Assembly: GCA_937920345.1 (NCBI GenBank)
Contig: CALGVA010000067.1
Location: 1 to 64,000 of the forward strand
From: an uncultured Lachnospiraceae bacterium
GTDB taxonomy: Bacteria > Bacillota > Clostridia > Lachnospirales > Lachnospiraceae
Reading direction: 5' to 3'
Length of the DNA stretch: 64,000 nucleotides
How positions within the stretch are numbered: the stretch's first letter is position 1; each line of letters begins with the position of its first letter. Of this stretch, positions 50,622 to 58,969 are shown piece by piece. The position numbers and the translations under genes were made by a program. The notes beneath the pieces were generated by a model, which had not been told where the DNA came from, made no database searches, and worked only from the letters and a program-made list of their open reading frames with translations.

Positions 50622-51992
50622 TTATGCTTCCTCTTCCTCCGGCGATTTCGCGCACGCCGATACCGTCTGGATCATGCGGTCCTTCACTTCCAGAATGCGG
50701 AACGTATACCCCGCATAATCAAACTCGAAGTCCTCTCCTTCTTCCGGAATATGCTCCAGTCTGGATATCACAAATCCGTTGACCGTATCAAAAGGTTCTT
50801 CCTCGAAACTGATTCCCAGCGGTTCTTCTAATTCCTCCAGCGGCATTTTACCCTGAATGATATATCCATCCGAACCGTTCCGGCTGATATAGCTCGCTTC
50901 CTCGTCGTACTCATCCTCAATATTACCGACGATTTCCTCCAGTATATCTTCCAGCGCCACAAGTCCCGCGGTCTGCCCGTACTCATCGATCACGATGACC
51001 ATCTGTATTTTCTCTGTCTGCATCACTCTGAAAAGATCGTCTATTTTTCTTTTCTCCGTGATAAACCTGGGTTCCCGAAGCAGTCCTTTGATCTTGCCGA
51101 TCGGTCTGTTCTTCATCTTATCATTCATCTGCATGCGCATGACGTCTTTCAGATGCAGAATCCCTACAATATGATCGATCGTACCGTCATAGACCGGGAA
51201 ACGGCTGTTGTGCGCATCCACGATAAATGCCGCCGCCTCCTGCAGTGTCATTGTACATTCGATCCCGATCATATTATTTCTGTTGATCATAATATCCTTG
51301 GCTTCTTTGTCGCCGTACTCAAAGATATTGTTGATCATCTCCGCCTCATTGGCGTGCAGTATACCCTGCTCATGCCCCTCGTTGACCATGGACAGTATCT
51401 CTTCTTCTGTAACATCCGACTTATCGCCCGATGCATTGATACCGAACAGTCGTAAGATGCCGTTAGCCGTCAATGAGATCAGCGCCGTAAGCGGAGAAAC
51501 GATTCGCACATAATAATAGACAGGTGTGATAAAAAGCCCCAGCCATCTGTCCGGATTACGCGAGGCGGATTTCTTCGGTATCGATATGCCAAACGTTAAA
51601 ACTATGTAAAGAAGAAACAGCGTAACCAGTATTGCCGTAAGAACGGCAAACAATGTGATGTGCCACTCTGCCAGATTCCCTATATTATAAACTGCCGCCC
51701 GATAAACAATATAACCGAAATAACTGTTTAACCGGTATAAATACAGGGCTCCCATCAGCAGATTGACCGTCACCGCTCCTAATTGAATCGCACCTGCATA
51801 TTGCGCATGATGTTCCATCAGATATGCCAGCCGAAGCTGCTTCGCGCTCAGTCCGCCGGACTCTTCTTTCTCCGTCTCTTCTTTATCCGCACCCTTTCTG
51901 TTCTGTATTGCAGAACCAAAACCGTAAAATAACATTTCAAGCAGCAGTAACACGATGAACCATATTATACTGCCCGAGCCACCATCATCCAT
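50622..51992 (-). CDS. CorC/HlyC-family membrane protein with CBS domains
   Basis: A 456-residue protein with an N-terminal CNNM/DUF21-type membrane domain (about residues 1-190, several helices), then paired CBS domains (ESPVxxG-like blocks around GIECTMTLQEAAAFIVDAHN, RFPVYDGTIDHIVGILHLKD, and IQMVIVIDEYGQTAGLVALE), and a C-terminal CorC_HlyC domain. Homologues take part in Mg or Co export or sodium-magnesium exchange and bind adenine nucleotides through CBS; the named haemolysin function is not supported. The acidic KGADKEETEKEESGG insertion lies between the first helix and the rest. The ATG at 51992 follows AAGGAAGGG. Confidence 0.92.
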   Translation of the reverse strand: MDDGGSGSIIWFIVLLLLEMLFYGFGSAIQNRKGADKEETEKEESGGLSAKQLRLAYLMEHHAQYAGAIQLGAVTVNLLMGALYLYRLNSYFGYIVYRAAVYNIGNLAEWHITLFAVLTAILVTLFLLYIVLTFGISIPKKSASRNPDRWLGLFITPVYYYVRIVSPLTALISLTANGILRLFGINASGDKSDVTEEEILSMVNEGHEQGILHANEAEMINNIFEYGDKEAKDIMINRNNMIGIECTMTLQEAAAFIVDAHNSRFPVYDGTIDHIVGILHLKDVMRMQMNDKMKNRPIGKIKGLLREPRFITEKRKIDDLFRVMQTEKIQMVIVIDEYGQTAGLVALEDILEEIVGNIEDEYDEEASYISRNGSDGYIIQGKMPLEELEEPLGISFEEEPFDTVNGFVISRLEHIPEEGEDFEFDYAGYTFRILEVKDRMIQTVSACAKSPEEEEA

Positions 51993-52032
51993 ATTCTGAA
52001 TCCCTTCCTTTATGATTTATTATCTGTTCTAT

Positions 52033-52061
52033 AATATAACAAGGAATGGAACCCGTGTCAA
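52033..52061 (-). promoter_or_regulatory. Sigma-A promoter for the CorC-like gene
   Basis: A perfect TTGACA (52056-52061) and TATATT (52033-52038) on the minus strand are 17 bases apart, about 40 bases before the ATG at 51992. Confidence 0.65.
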
Positions 52062-52074
52062 ATTCATGTCAGCC

Positions 52075-52422
52075 TTATGTATTTAACTCGAGGCTGACCA
52101 TCAGTCCGTTGTTGACTACCTGCATGATATCCTGATCAAGATGGCAGATTCTGTCCTTCAGTCGTTTCTTATCTATCGTCCGAAGCTGTTCCAGCAGAAT
52201 CACGGAATCTTTCACCATATCATATTTGCTTGCATTTAGTTCAATATGGGTAGGCAGTTTCGCCTTATTCATCTTAGAGGTGATTGCCGCACAGATCACA
52301 GTCGGGCTATGCTTGTTCCCGATGTCATTCTGTATAATCAACACCGGTCGGATTCCTCCCTGTTCGGAACCGATCACCGGTCTTAAATCCGCATAATAAA
52401 TGTCTCCTCTTTTCATTATCAT
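52075..52422 (-). CDS. ndoA: MazF/EndoA-type mRNA-cleaving toxin
   Basis: A 115-residue PemK/MazF family RNase. It has the family start IMKRGDIYYADLRPVIGSEQ, GGIRPVLIIQNDIGN, SPTVICAAITSKMNKA and the RTIDKKRL segment, all close to Bacillus EndoA, which cuts mRNA at UACAU; site specificity here is unknown. The ATG at 52422 follows AAGGAAG; the open frame upstream of it is rejected. It lies 124 bases after alr, as in Bacillus, but the antitoxin gene (ndoAI) that normally stands between alr and ndoA is missing: no open frame of antitoxin size with a ribosome site is present in the gap. Confidence 0.9.
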   Translation of the reverse strand: MIMKRGDIYYADLRPVIGSEQGGIRPVLIIQNDIGNKHSPTVICAAITSKMNKAKLPTHIELNASKYDMVKDSVILLEQLRTIDKKRLKDRICHLDQDIMQVVNNGLMVSLELNT

Positions 52423-52546
52423 ACACTTCCTTATATTATCCTTATACTGTTTCATATTTCCAGCAATAGTATTGCCGTTTTCTCTAAGGGTATACATGAT
52501 AATTGACTCATCGTAAACAATATATAAAAAACAGGGAAATTCGGTC

Positions 52547-53728
52547 CTACCGATAGTCCTCATAATAGTCCCTGGTTGCTGTGATCCGTCCGTTTTTCAG
52601 ATAGACTCTGGGAATCCGCTTACCGAGACAGCAGGCAAGCTCGTAATTGAATCTTCCCGATAATTCCCCGAGTTCCTCCATCGTGATCTGTAAGCCGCCA
52701 TCAGTTCCGATCAGCGTCACTTCGTCTCCTTCTGCCGCATCCGGTATATCCTCCACGCTGACCATAAACTGATCCATGCAGATTCTGCCGATGACCGGCG
52801 CCCTCCTGCCCCGGATCAGCACACTGCCCTTGCCGGATAATCCTCTCGGATAGCCGTCTCCGTATCCTACGGGTATCGTCGCCACGCGCATCCGCCCCGG
52901 CGTCACATAAGTACCGCCGTAGCTGACAGGCACCCCCGCCTCCACTTCTTTAATATATACAATATGGCTCTTCAAGGACAAAACAGGCTGCAGATTCACG
53001 ATCTCCCGGGATACCTCTGCAGAAGGCCACAAACCGTACAGCGTGATTCCTGCCCGGACGACGTCCATATCCGCCTCACGGATCTCGATCAGCCCGGCGC
53101 TGTTGGCACAGTGTTTCACGGGAATATGATACCCCAGCTTCCGCTCCACGCGCTCCGTAAAATCGCGCATTTGCTTAAGCTGTTCCATCGCCGTGGTCTT
53201 ATCCTTTTCATCTGCTCTTGCAAAATGAGTAAACATCCCTTCCAGTTCAATGCCAGCCGTATGAAGCACTTTATCCACAAAGGCAAGACCGCTCTCATCC
53301 GGTCTGATCCCCAGCCGTGTCATACCGGTGTCAACCTTTACGTGCACCTTAGCGCTTTTACCCAGCCTGCACGCACATGCCGACAGAGCCTCTATGGTGT
53401 CTTCCCGGAATACCGCCGGCCGTATATCCTGTCTGATCAGTTCTTCATAACAGTAGGGAAATGTATAACCAAGAATCAAAATCGGTTTCACGAGTCCTGC
53501 ATGCCGAAGAATCAACGCTTCCTCCGCAGTGGCGACCGCATGGCCGAATACGTATTCCATCTTTTCCAGTTCACGTCCGATCTGTACCGCCCCGTGCCCG
53601 TATCCGTCCGTCTTGATGACGCCGATCATTTTCGTATCCGGAGACAGATTCCGGTACATCTCTTCCATATTACGGCAGACCGCATCCAGATCAACCGCTG
53701 CGTATACTCTTTGGTAATTTTCCCTCAT
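52547..53728 (-). CDS. alr: Alanine racemase
   Basis: PLP enzyme that supplies D-alanine for peptidoglycan. The 393-residue product has the PLP lysine in VIKTDGYGHGAVQIG (Lys39), KVDTGMTRLGIRPDE, the YGLWPSAEV segment, and the catalytic tyrosine region PVSYGGTYVTPGRMRVATIP. The ATG at 53728 follows GGAGAAAG and overlaps the nnr stop in an ATGA junction. It is upstream of the MazF gene. Confidence 0.95.
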   Translation of the reverse strand: MRENYQRVYAAVDLDAVCRNMEEMYRNLSPDTKMIGVIKTDGYGHGAVQIGRELEKMEYVFGHAVATAEEALILRHAGLVKPILILGYTFPYCYEELIRQDIRPAVFREDTIEALSACACRLGKSAKVHVKVDTGMTRLGIRPDESGLAFVDKVLHTAGIELEGMFTHFARADEKDKTTAMEQLKQMRDFTERVERKLGYHIPVKHCANSAGLIEIREADMDVVRAGITLYGLWPSAEVSREIVNLQPVLSLKSHIVYIKEVEAGVPVSYGGTYVTPGRMRVATIPVGYGDGYPRGLSGKGSVLIRGRRAPVIGRICMDQFMVSVEDIPDAAEGDEVTLIGTDGGLQITMEELGELSGRFNYELACCLGKRIPRVYLKNGRITATRDYYEDYR

Positions 53729-55284
53729 GCTTCTTTCTCCGTTCCATCCTGCTGCAGCAGGATCACATCCTTAATACAATCTATGATATCCGTTGCTGTC
53801 ATGGAGACTTTCGTCTCACGCTCCGCCGCCAGGTCACCCGCAATACCATGAAGATACACGCCTGCTGCGGCAGCTTCCATCTCCTGCATTCCCTGTGCCA
53901 TAAGTCCTGTCACCATGCCCGCCAGCACATCGCCGGAGCCTGCCGTAGCCATGCCGTCATTCCCTGTCGTGTTCAGATATCCGTGCCGTCCTCCGTGCCG
54001 CACGACCACTGTGCGCGCATCCTTACAGACTACCGTACAGTGAAGTCTGTCGCCAAGCCGCTGCGGGTAATCCGTCAGATGTTCTTTCACCTGCGGCACC
54101 GTACACCCGTACAGTCTCGCAAACTCTCCGGGATGCGGCGTCAGGATGACCGACCGGCCTCCTGCACCCTGTTCCGATAATGCCTCCTGCAGCCCATGAT
54201 CCTGCGCCAGCAGATTCAGACCGTCGGCATCGATCACTAACGGCAGCCTGCTCTCCAGGATACTGAAGCTAAGCAGCTTAGCGGCACATCGATCCATACC
54301 GATGCCGGGCCCGGTCAGGATACAGTCCGCCCACTCCACAGCCTCTTTTAACCACTGTGCAAACGGCGCATCCTGCCCGAAATCCTCCATCCCTGTATAA
54401 GTAAGCAGCATGGCCTCCGGCACAAACTGCTGCACCGCCTCTCTATTCTGTTGCGGCGTGACCACTTTAACCATACCCGCGCCAACACGTAATACACTCT
54501 TTACAGCCATCATGGCAGCGCCTGCAGTCTGCCCGCTTCCCGCAATCACGAGCACTTTACCGAACGTACCCTTGTTCCCGTCAGCCTGCCTTGCGGGCAG
54601 CACTCTTGTATGTCGTCCCGTATAAGTATACCAGTGCGGCTCCGCACCCAGGAAACTGTGCGCATCGATTCCCATCTGTCTGCAGACCAGTCTCCCGGCA
54701 TATTCCGCACCCGGATACAGAATCTGTCCGATTTTAAGAAACCCGTATGTCACGGTCAGATCCGCGCGCACGGCACATCCCATAATCTCACCCGTGTCGG
54801 CTCGTATGCCTGACGGAATATCCACACTGCATACATAAGCGCCGCTCCGGTTGATCCACGCAACCGCCTCCGCATAGATTCCCTCCGCGGGCCGTGACAG
54901 ACCAATCCCGAATATCGCATCTATCACTATATCATATTCACCATCCTGTATTGTGCTAAAAATCCGCGCCTGATATTCCCGCAGGATATCCGTCTGCTTT
55001 ACTGTCTGTGCAGAACACTGGCTCTCATGTGCAAGCAGGACAAAAGTCACATCATAGCCTTGCAGCATAAGCAGCCGCCCGACTGCCAGACCGTCCCCGC
55101 CGTTATTGCCGCCGCCCGCGACAACCAGCACTCTGCACGGCGCCGTACCGCGGGCCCGCTGCAGTTCCTCCGTTGTCACAAGCGCCGCGCGCTCCATAAG
55201 CACAAGGGACGGAATCTGATACTTCTCCGTTGTATTCCCGTCATACCGTTTCATCTCACAAGCCGTCACCAGATACTGCCGCAT
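53725..55284 (-). CDS. nnrDE: Bifunctional NAD(P)H-hydrate repair enzyme
   Basis: Repairs damaged NAD(P)H hydrates. Residues 1-215 are the epimerase (YjeF N-terminal) domain with GGGNNGGDGLAVGRLLMLQG. Residues about 230-519 form the ADP/ATP-dependent dehydratase (CARKD) domain with VIAGSGQTAGAAMMAVKSVL, ILTGPGIGMD, VIDADGLNLL, VILTPHPGEF and the nucleotide motif TAGSGDVLAGMVTGLMAQG. Full length for the fused type. The ATG at 55284 follows GGAGGGG. Operon with rex, a coiled-coil protein, alr and mazF, which is a familiar Firmicutes order. Confidence 0.95.
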   Translation of the reverse strand: MRQYLVTACEMKRYDGNTTEKYQIPSLVLMERAALVTTEELQRARGTAPCRVLVVAGGGNNGGDGLAVGRLLMLQGYDVTFVLLAHESQCSAQTVKQTDILREYQARIFSTIQDGEYDIVIDAIFGIGLSRPAEGIYAEAVAWINRSGAYVCSVDIPSGIRADTGEIMGCAVRADLTVTYGFLKIGQILYPGAEYAGRLVCRQMGIDAHSFLGAEPHWYTYTGRHTRVLPARQADGNKGTFGKVLVIAGSGQTAGAAMMAVKSVLRVGAGMVKVVTPQQNREAVQQFVPEAMLLTYTGMEDFGQDAPFAQWLKEAVEWADCILTGPGIGMDRCAAKLLSFSILESRLPLVIDADGLNLLAQDHGLQEALSEQGAGGRSVILTPHPGEFARLYGCTVPQVKEHLTDYPQRLGDRLHCTVVCKDARTVVVRHGGRHGYLNTTGNDGMATAGSGDVLAGMVTGLMAQGMQEMEAAAAGVYLHGIAGDLAAERETKVSMTATDIIDCIKDVILLQQDGTEKEA

Positions 55285-55340
55285 ATTCCCCTCCGTTTCC
55301 TGTGTCCGCGTTTTTCCCTAAGCAAAGAAGCGTCAAAATC

Positions 55341-56036
55341 TCACGATTTCAACGCATCCTCACCGCCTTCTTTGTTGCCGGCACCCGAATCATCTCTCTT
55401 GTCATCCGGCTCTTTCTTATTGCCGTACTTATCTTCCGGATTATATTGCATATCAAAAATCTCAATGACATCCGCACCGAAAATATCATGCATGTAGGAA
55501 TACAACCGATGATTCATCGCCTCTTTTTCCTGCTTGCGGACCACCTTTTTCTTTAATTCTCTCCGGATGCTGCTGATCCATTCATCGATCTCCTGCAATT
55601 CCTCCGTGTTTTTCTGAAGTTTATGATAACATACTTCCATTGTCGCGAGCATCAGCTTCTGATTCAAACGGTTGATCTGCCGGGGAAGCTCCAGCATCTC
55701 CTCCTCGCAGGCCTCTATCTTTTCATTACATGCAGTGACGGTCTCCCTGCACTCTTCCAGCTTTTTCTCCAGCTTCTTAGACGGTGCCTTCCCCATCTCA
55801 TCCGCAAGCACTACGATCTCATCCATCTTCGCTTTCTTGAGTTTCTTGATTTCCCGGCTCTCCTCATTCACCTTAGCCTGCCGCTTCAGCAGCTTATTCA
55901 TGTCACTTTCCATACGCCCGATCTCTGAAGTGTATTCCTTCTGCGTAAAAAGTTTATGCCACTTGTTATCCAGTGTCAGGATCGGTATTTTCTTTCCTGC
56001 AAGCGCCGGTTCAAATATTTCGTCTGTTCTGGACAT
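55341..56036 (-). CDS. Coiled-coil protein of unknown function
   Basis: A 231-residue protein dominated by charged heptad-type helix (residues about 35-170, with KLLKRQAKVNEESREIKK and KKLEKKLEECRETVTACNEK). The N-terminus (FEPALAGKKIPILTLDNKWH) and a C-terminal segment (HRLYSYMHDIFGADVIEIFD, about residues 178-197) are the most family-like parts, followed by a glycine/aspartate-rich tail. I recall related proteins in Lachnospiraceae but no function. It lies between rex and nnr on the same strand, 40 bases after rex. No signal peptide or membrane segment is seen. Confidence 0.85.
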   Translation of the reverse strand: MSRTDEIFEPALAGKKIPILTLDNKWHKLFTQKEYTSEIGRMESDMNKLLKRQAKVNEESREIKKLKKAKMDEIVVLADEMGKAPSKKLEKKLEECRETVTACNEKIEACEEEMLELPRQINRLNQKLMLATMEVCYHKLQKNTEELQEIDEWISSIRRELKKKVVRKQEKEAMNHRLYSYMHDIFGADVIEIFDMQYNPEDKYGNKKEPDDKRDDSGAGNKEGGEDALKS

Positions 56037-56076
56037 ATCTTCTCTGCCTCTCTATTACATAAGTTTTCTTATATTA

Positions 56077-56706
56077 TCAATCACGCGATGCAAGATTGTA
56101 GGACAGCTTCATCAGACTGTCTGAAAGATGCACGTTTTCAACCTGTATATCATCCGGCACATGCAGATCCACATGCGCAAAATTCCAGAGTCCCCTGATC
56201 CCGCAGGCTACCAGCTGCTCTGCCACCTCAGCCGCACCGCTCTTAGGGATTGCCAGAACCGCAATATCAATGTCGTTTTCTTTTACAAACCGTTCCAGTT
56301 CCCGCATCGGCCGTACCGTGATCCCCCGTATCCGGGTGCCCTGGATCTGCTCATCGGCGTCAAATATCCCTCTGAATATGAATCCTCTGCGTTCGAAATT
56401 CGTATAATTTACAAGAGCCTGCCCCAAATGTCCGGCCCCCACAATAATCAGATTATGTTCCTTATGAAGTCCTAATATCTTGCCGATCTCATCATACAGA
56501 TATCCCACATTATAGCCGTATCCCTGCTGTCCGAACCCGCCGAAATTATTCAGGTCCTGTCTGATCTGCGAAGCGGTCACCCGCATGATATCACTTAACT
56601 CCTGTGATGAAACTCTCTCGATCCCCTCATCCTTCAATTCGCCGAGATATCTGAAATATCTGGGTAGACGGCTGATAACAGCCTGTGAAATTCCTTTGTC
56701 TTCCAC
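56077..56706 (-). CDS. rex: Redox-sensing transcriptional repressor Rex
   Basis: A 209-residue NADH/NAD-ratio sensor that represses fermentation and NADH-oxidising genes until NADH rises. It has the winged-helix start ISRLPRYFRYLGELKDEGIE, SSQELSDIMRVTASQIRQDL, and the Rossmann domain with IIVGAGHLGQAL (GAGHLG at residues 90-95). The start codon is GTG at 56706, with GGGGGTGCGGCAGG upstream. A promoter and an imperfect Rex-like box at 56738-56766 suggest autoregulation. Divergent from the ABC-F gene. Confidence 0.96.
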   Translation of the reverse strand: MEDKGISQAVISRLPRYFRYLGELKDEGIERVSSQELSDIMRVTASQIRQDLNNFGGFGQQGYGYNVGYLYDEIGKILGLHKEHNLIIVGAGHLGQALVNYTNFERRGFIFRGIFDADEQIQGTRIRGITVRPMRELERFVKENDIDIAVLAIPKSGAAEVAEQLVACGIRGLWNFAHVDLHVPDDIQVENVHLSDSLMKLSYNLASRD

Positions 56707-56737
56707 CCTGCCGCACCCCCTGTATTGTAATATGATA

Positions 56738-56766
56738 AGTATACAACTGTGTTAAAAAACTGTCAA
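56738..56766 (-). promoter_or_regulatory. Rex promoter with overlapping Rex-like box
   Basis: On the minus strand TTGACA (56761-56766) and TATACT (56738-56743) are 17 bases apart. The span 56749-56766 reads, on the minus strand, TTGACAGTTTTTTAACAC, which matches the clostridial Rex pattern TTGTTAA-N4-TTAACAA at 10 of 14 fixed positions; its right half TTAACA is perfect. Autoregulation by Rex is inferred. Confidence 0.6.
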
Positions 56767-56810
56767 ACAGCTTAGTGATGACAGCTGCATGATGCCGTCC
56801 AAACGGCGGC

Positions 56811-56839
56811 TTGACAGTTCTTTGTTCTGACGGTAAACT
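56811..56839 (+). promoter_or_regulatory. Candidate sigma-A promoter for the ABC-F gene
   Basis: TTGACA (56811-56816) and TAAACT (56834-56839) are 17 bases apart on the plus strand, about 90 bases before the ABC-F start. Confidence 0.5.
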
Positions 56840-56934
56840 GATTCTGGAATGATCGCCGTCTATAGCAGGCAATCGCATTTGGGCAGGCTTCTTTGACATT
56901 CCGGTCCGTGAATATAGCGAAAGGTGTTGTACGT

Positions 56935-58893
56935 ATGATACTTTCTGTCAGTAATATAGATAAATCCTTTAATGAAATACCGGTTCTTAAGAGTATCTCC
57001 TTCCATATCGAGGAGCATGATAAAGCCGCCATTGTCGGAATCAACGGTGCCGGCAAGACGACTCTGCTGCGCATTATTATGGGAGATCTGACTTCGGACA
57101 ACGGAATTGTGACATTCTCCCGGGATAAAACAATCGGATACCTCTCACAGCATGAAGCGGTATCCGGCGAAAACACCATTTATGATGAACTTCTCTCCAT
57201 GAAACAGGATATGATTGATCTGGAGCAACGGATACGCTCCACGGAGCTGCAGATGAAGACGGCTTCCGAAGATACACTGGAGCGCCTGATGAACACCTAC
57301 TCCGATCTGACCCATGCGTTCGAAGCAGGTGGCGGCTATGCTTACAAAAGCGAACTGACCGGCGTACTCAAGGGTCTTGGATTTACGGAAGACGAATTTA
57401 CGAGGTCTGTCTCCACCCTGTCCGGCGGTCAGAAGACCCGTGTGGCTCTGGGTAAACTGCTCCTGTTAAAACCGGATCTGATCATTCTCGACGAGCCGAC
57501 AAACCATCTGGATATATCTTCCATCACCTGGCTGGAAACTTATCTGCGAAGCTATAAGGGCGCTGTAATCATCGTATCCCACGACCGTTATTTTCTCGAT
57601 CGGATCGTCAATAAAGTCATAGAGATTGACAACACCAAAGCGACCGTCTTTACAGGCAACTATTCTGACTATGCAGCCAAGAAGGAAATCCTGCGTACCG
57701 CGGAATATAACGCCTATGTAAAACAACAGCAGGAAATCCATCATCAGGAAGCGGTTATTGAGAAACTGAAATCCTTTAACCGTGAGAAGTCGATTCGCCG
57801 TGCGGAAAGCCGTGAAAAAATGCTGGATAAAATTGAAGTACTGGACAAACCGGTCACGGTACGCTCCGATATGCACCTTCGTCTGGAGCCGAAATACGAA
57901 AGTGGAAACGATGTGCTTTATGTCGAAAATCTGTCAAAAAGTTTTGGTGCTCTCACACTCTTTACCTCTCTTGGTTTCCATCTCAGGAAGGGTGAACATG
58001 TCGCAATTATCGGGGACAACGGCACCGGCAAAACCACGATCCTGAAAATGATCAACGATCTGCTTCCTCCGGATGCCGGAGAGATCCGGCTGGGTGCAAA
58101 TGTAGCGGTCGGCTACTACGATCAGGAACACCATGTCTTACATATGGATAAAACACTGTTTGAGGAAATTTCGGACGACTACCCGACGCTCACCAACACA
58201 GAGATCCGCAATACCCTCGCCGCATTTCTGTTTACGGGAGACGATGTGTTTAAACAGATTAAGTCCTTAAGCGGCGGTGAGCGCGGACGCGTCTCCCTCG
58301 CCAAGCTCATGCTGTCGGAAGCCAACTTCCTCATCCTGGATGAGCCGACAAACCATCTGGACATCATGTCCAAGGAGATTCTGGAAGATGCATTGAATGC
58401 ATACACCGGCACAGTGCTCTATGTGTCGCATGACCGTTATTTTGTCAACCGGACCGCATCCAGAATCCTGGACTTAAGGGACGGTGCCCTGACCGGATAT
58501 CTCGGTAATTACGATTATTATCTGGAAAAAAGACAGGCAGAGACAGCCACATCCTCCGGAAATGCGGCACGCTCTGATATGCCGTCAGACTCCCGCAGTA
58601 TCAGCGGCCGGACTGTAAACCAAACCACAAACGATTCTATTACCGATGGCAGACAGGACTGGCTGGCACGCAAGGAACAACAGGCTGCACAGCGCAAGAA
58701 AGAGAACGAATTAAAGAAATGCGAAGAACAGATCGAGAAGCTGGAAAACCGTAACAGAGAAATTGATTCTCTCATGGCTTCCCCCGACTTCTGTACCGAC
58801 GTCGCAAAATTGCAGGAATTAAACCGTGAAAAAGAAACCAATGACACGGCGTTGTCCGATCTGTATGAAAAATGGGAGCTGCTCTCCGAATAG
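56935..58893 (+). CDS. ABC-F ATPase, YdiF/YbiT-like
   Basis: A 652-residue soluble protein with two ABC ATPase domains and no membrane part, of the ABC-F family that acts on ribosomes. Walker A motifs are GINGAGKTT and GDNGTGKTT, signatures LSGGQKTRVALGK and LSGGERGRVSLAK, Walker B LIILDEPTNHLDI and FLILDEPTNHLDI. The linker contains VEIIEKLK-type coiled coil (QEAVIEKLKSFNREKSIRRA). A long C-terminal coiled coil (EEQIEKLENRNREIDSLM) and a low-complexity serine/asparagine stretch before it resemble YdiF. Such proteins can rescue stalled ribosomes or protect from antibiotics; which applies is not decided. The ATG at 56935 follows AAAGG nine bases upstream. Confidence 0.94.
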   Translation: MILSVSNIDKSFNEIPVLKSISFHIEEHDKAAIVGINGAGKTTLLRIIMGDLTSDNGIVTFSRDKTIGYLSQHEAVSGENTIYDELLSMKQDMIDLEQRIRSTELQMKTASEDTLERLMNTYSDLTHAFEAGGGYAYKSELTGVLKGLGFTEDEFTRSVSTLSGGQKTRVALGKLLLLKPDLIILDEPTNHLDISSITWLETYLRSYKGAVIIVSHDRYFLDRIVNKVIEIDNTKATVFTGNYSDYAAKKEILRTAEYNAYVKQQQEIHHQEAVIEKLKSFNREKSIRRAESREKMLDKIEVLDKPVTVRSDMHLRLEPKYESGNDVLYVENLSKSFGALTLFTSLGFHLRKGEHVAIIGDNGTGKTTILKMINDLLPPDAGEIRLGANVAVGYYDQEHHVLHMDKTLFEEISDDYPTLTNTEIRNTLAAFLFTGDDVFKQIKSLSGGERGRVSLAKLMLSEANFLILDEPTNHLDIMSKEILEDALNAYTGTVLYVSHDRYFVNRTASRILDLRDGALTGYLGNYDYYLEKRQAETATSSGNAARSDMPSDSRSISGRTVNQTTNDSITDGRQDWLARKEQQAAQRKKENELKKCEEQIEKLENRNREIDSLMASPDFCTDVAKLQELNREKETNDTALSDLYEKWELLSE

Positions 58894-58917
58894 AGCCGCT
58901 CCTCATATATTGTTTTC

Positions 58918-58939
58918 CGAGTTTGCGAAGCAAAGCTCG
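58918..58939. repeat. Hairpin with GCGAAGC core (convergent gap)
   Basis: CGAGTTTGC-GAA-GCAAAGCTCG folds with GCGAAGC at its tip and one internal mismatch. It lies between the convergent ABC-F and icd genes and is the same class as the hairpins at 17234-17274. Confidence 0.5.
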
Positions 58940-58940
58940 C

Positions 58941-58969
58941 AATTTAAATTCGCCCTGCGAATTTAAATT
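58941..58969. terminator. Perfect 13-base-stem hairpin at the icd 3' end
   Basis: AATTTAAATTCGC (58941-58953) pairs perfectly with GCGAATTTAAATT (58957-58969) across a three-base loop. It includes the icd stop codon and would end both convergent transcripts, though it lacks a strong T tract. Confidence 0.55.

Noticed and set aside
52964..53851. Plus-strand open frame of 295 codons
   Set aside because: It is the shadow of alr and the nnr end; no family match or ribosome site.
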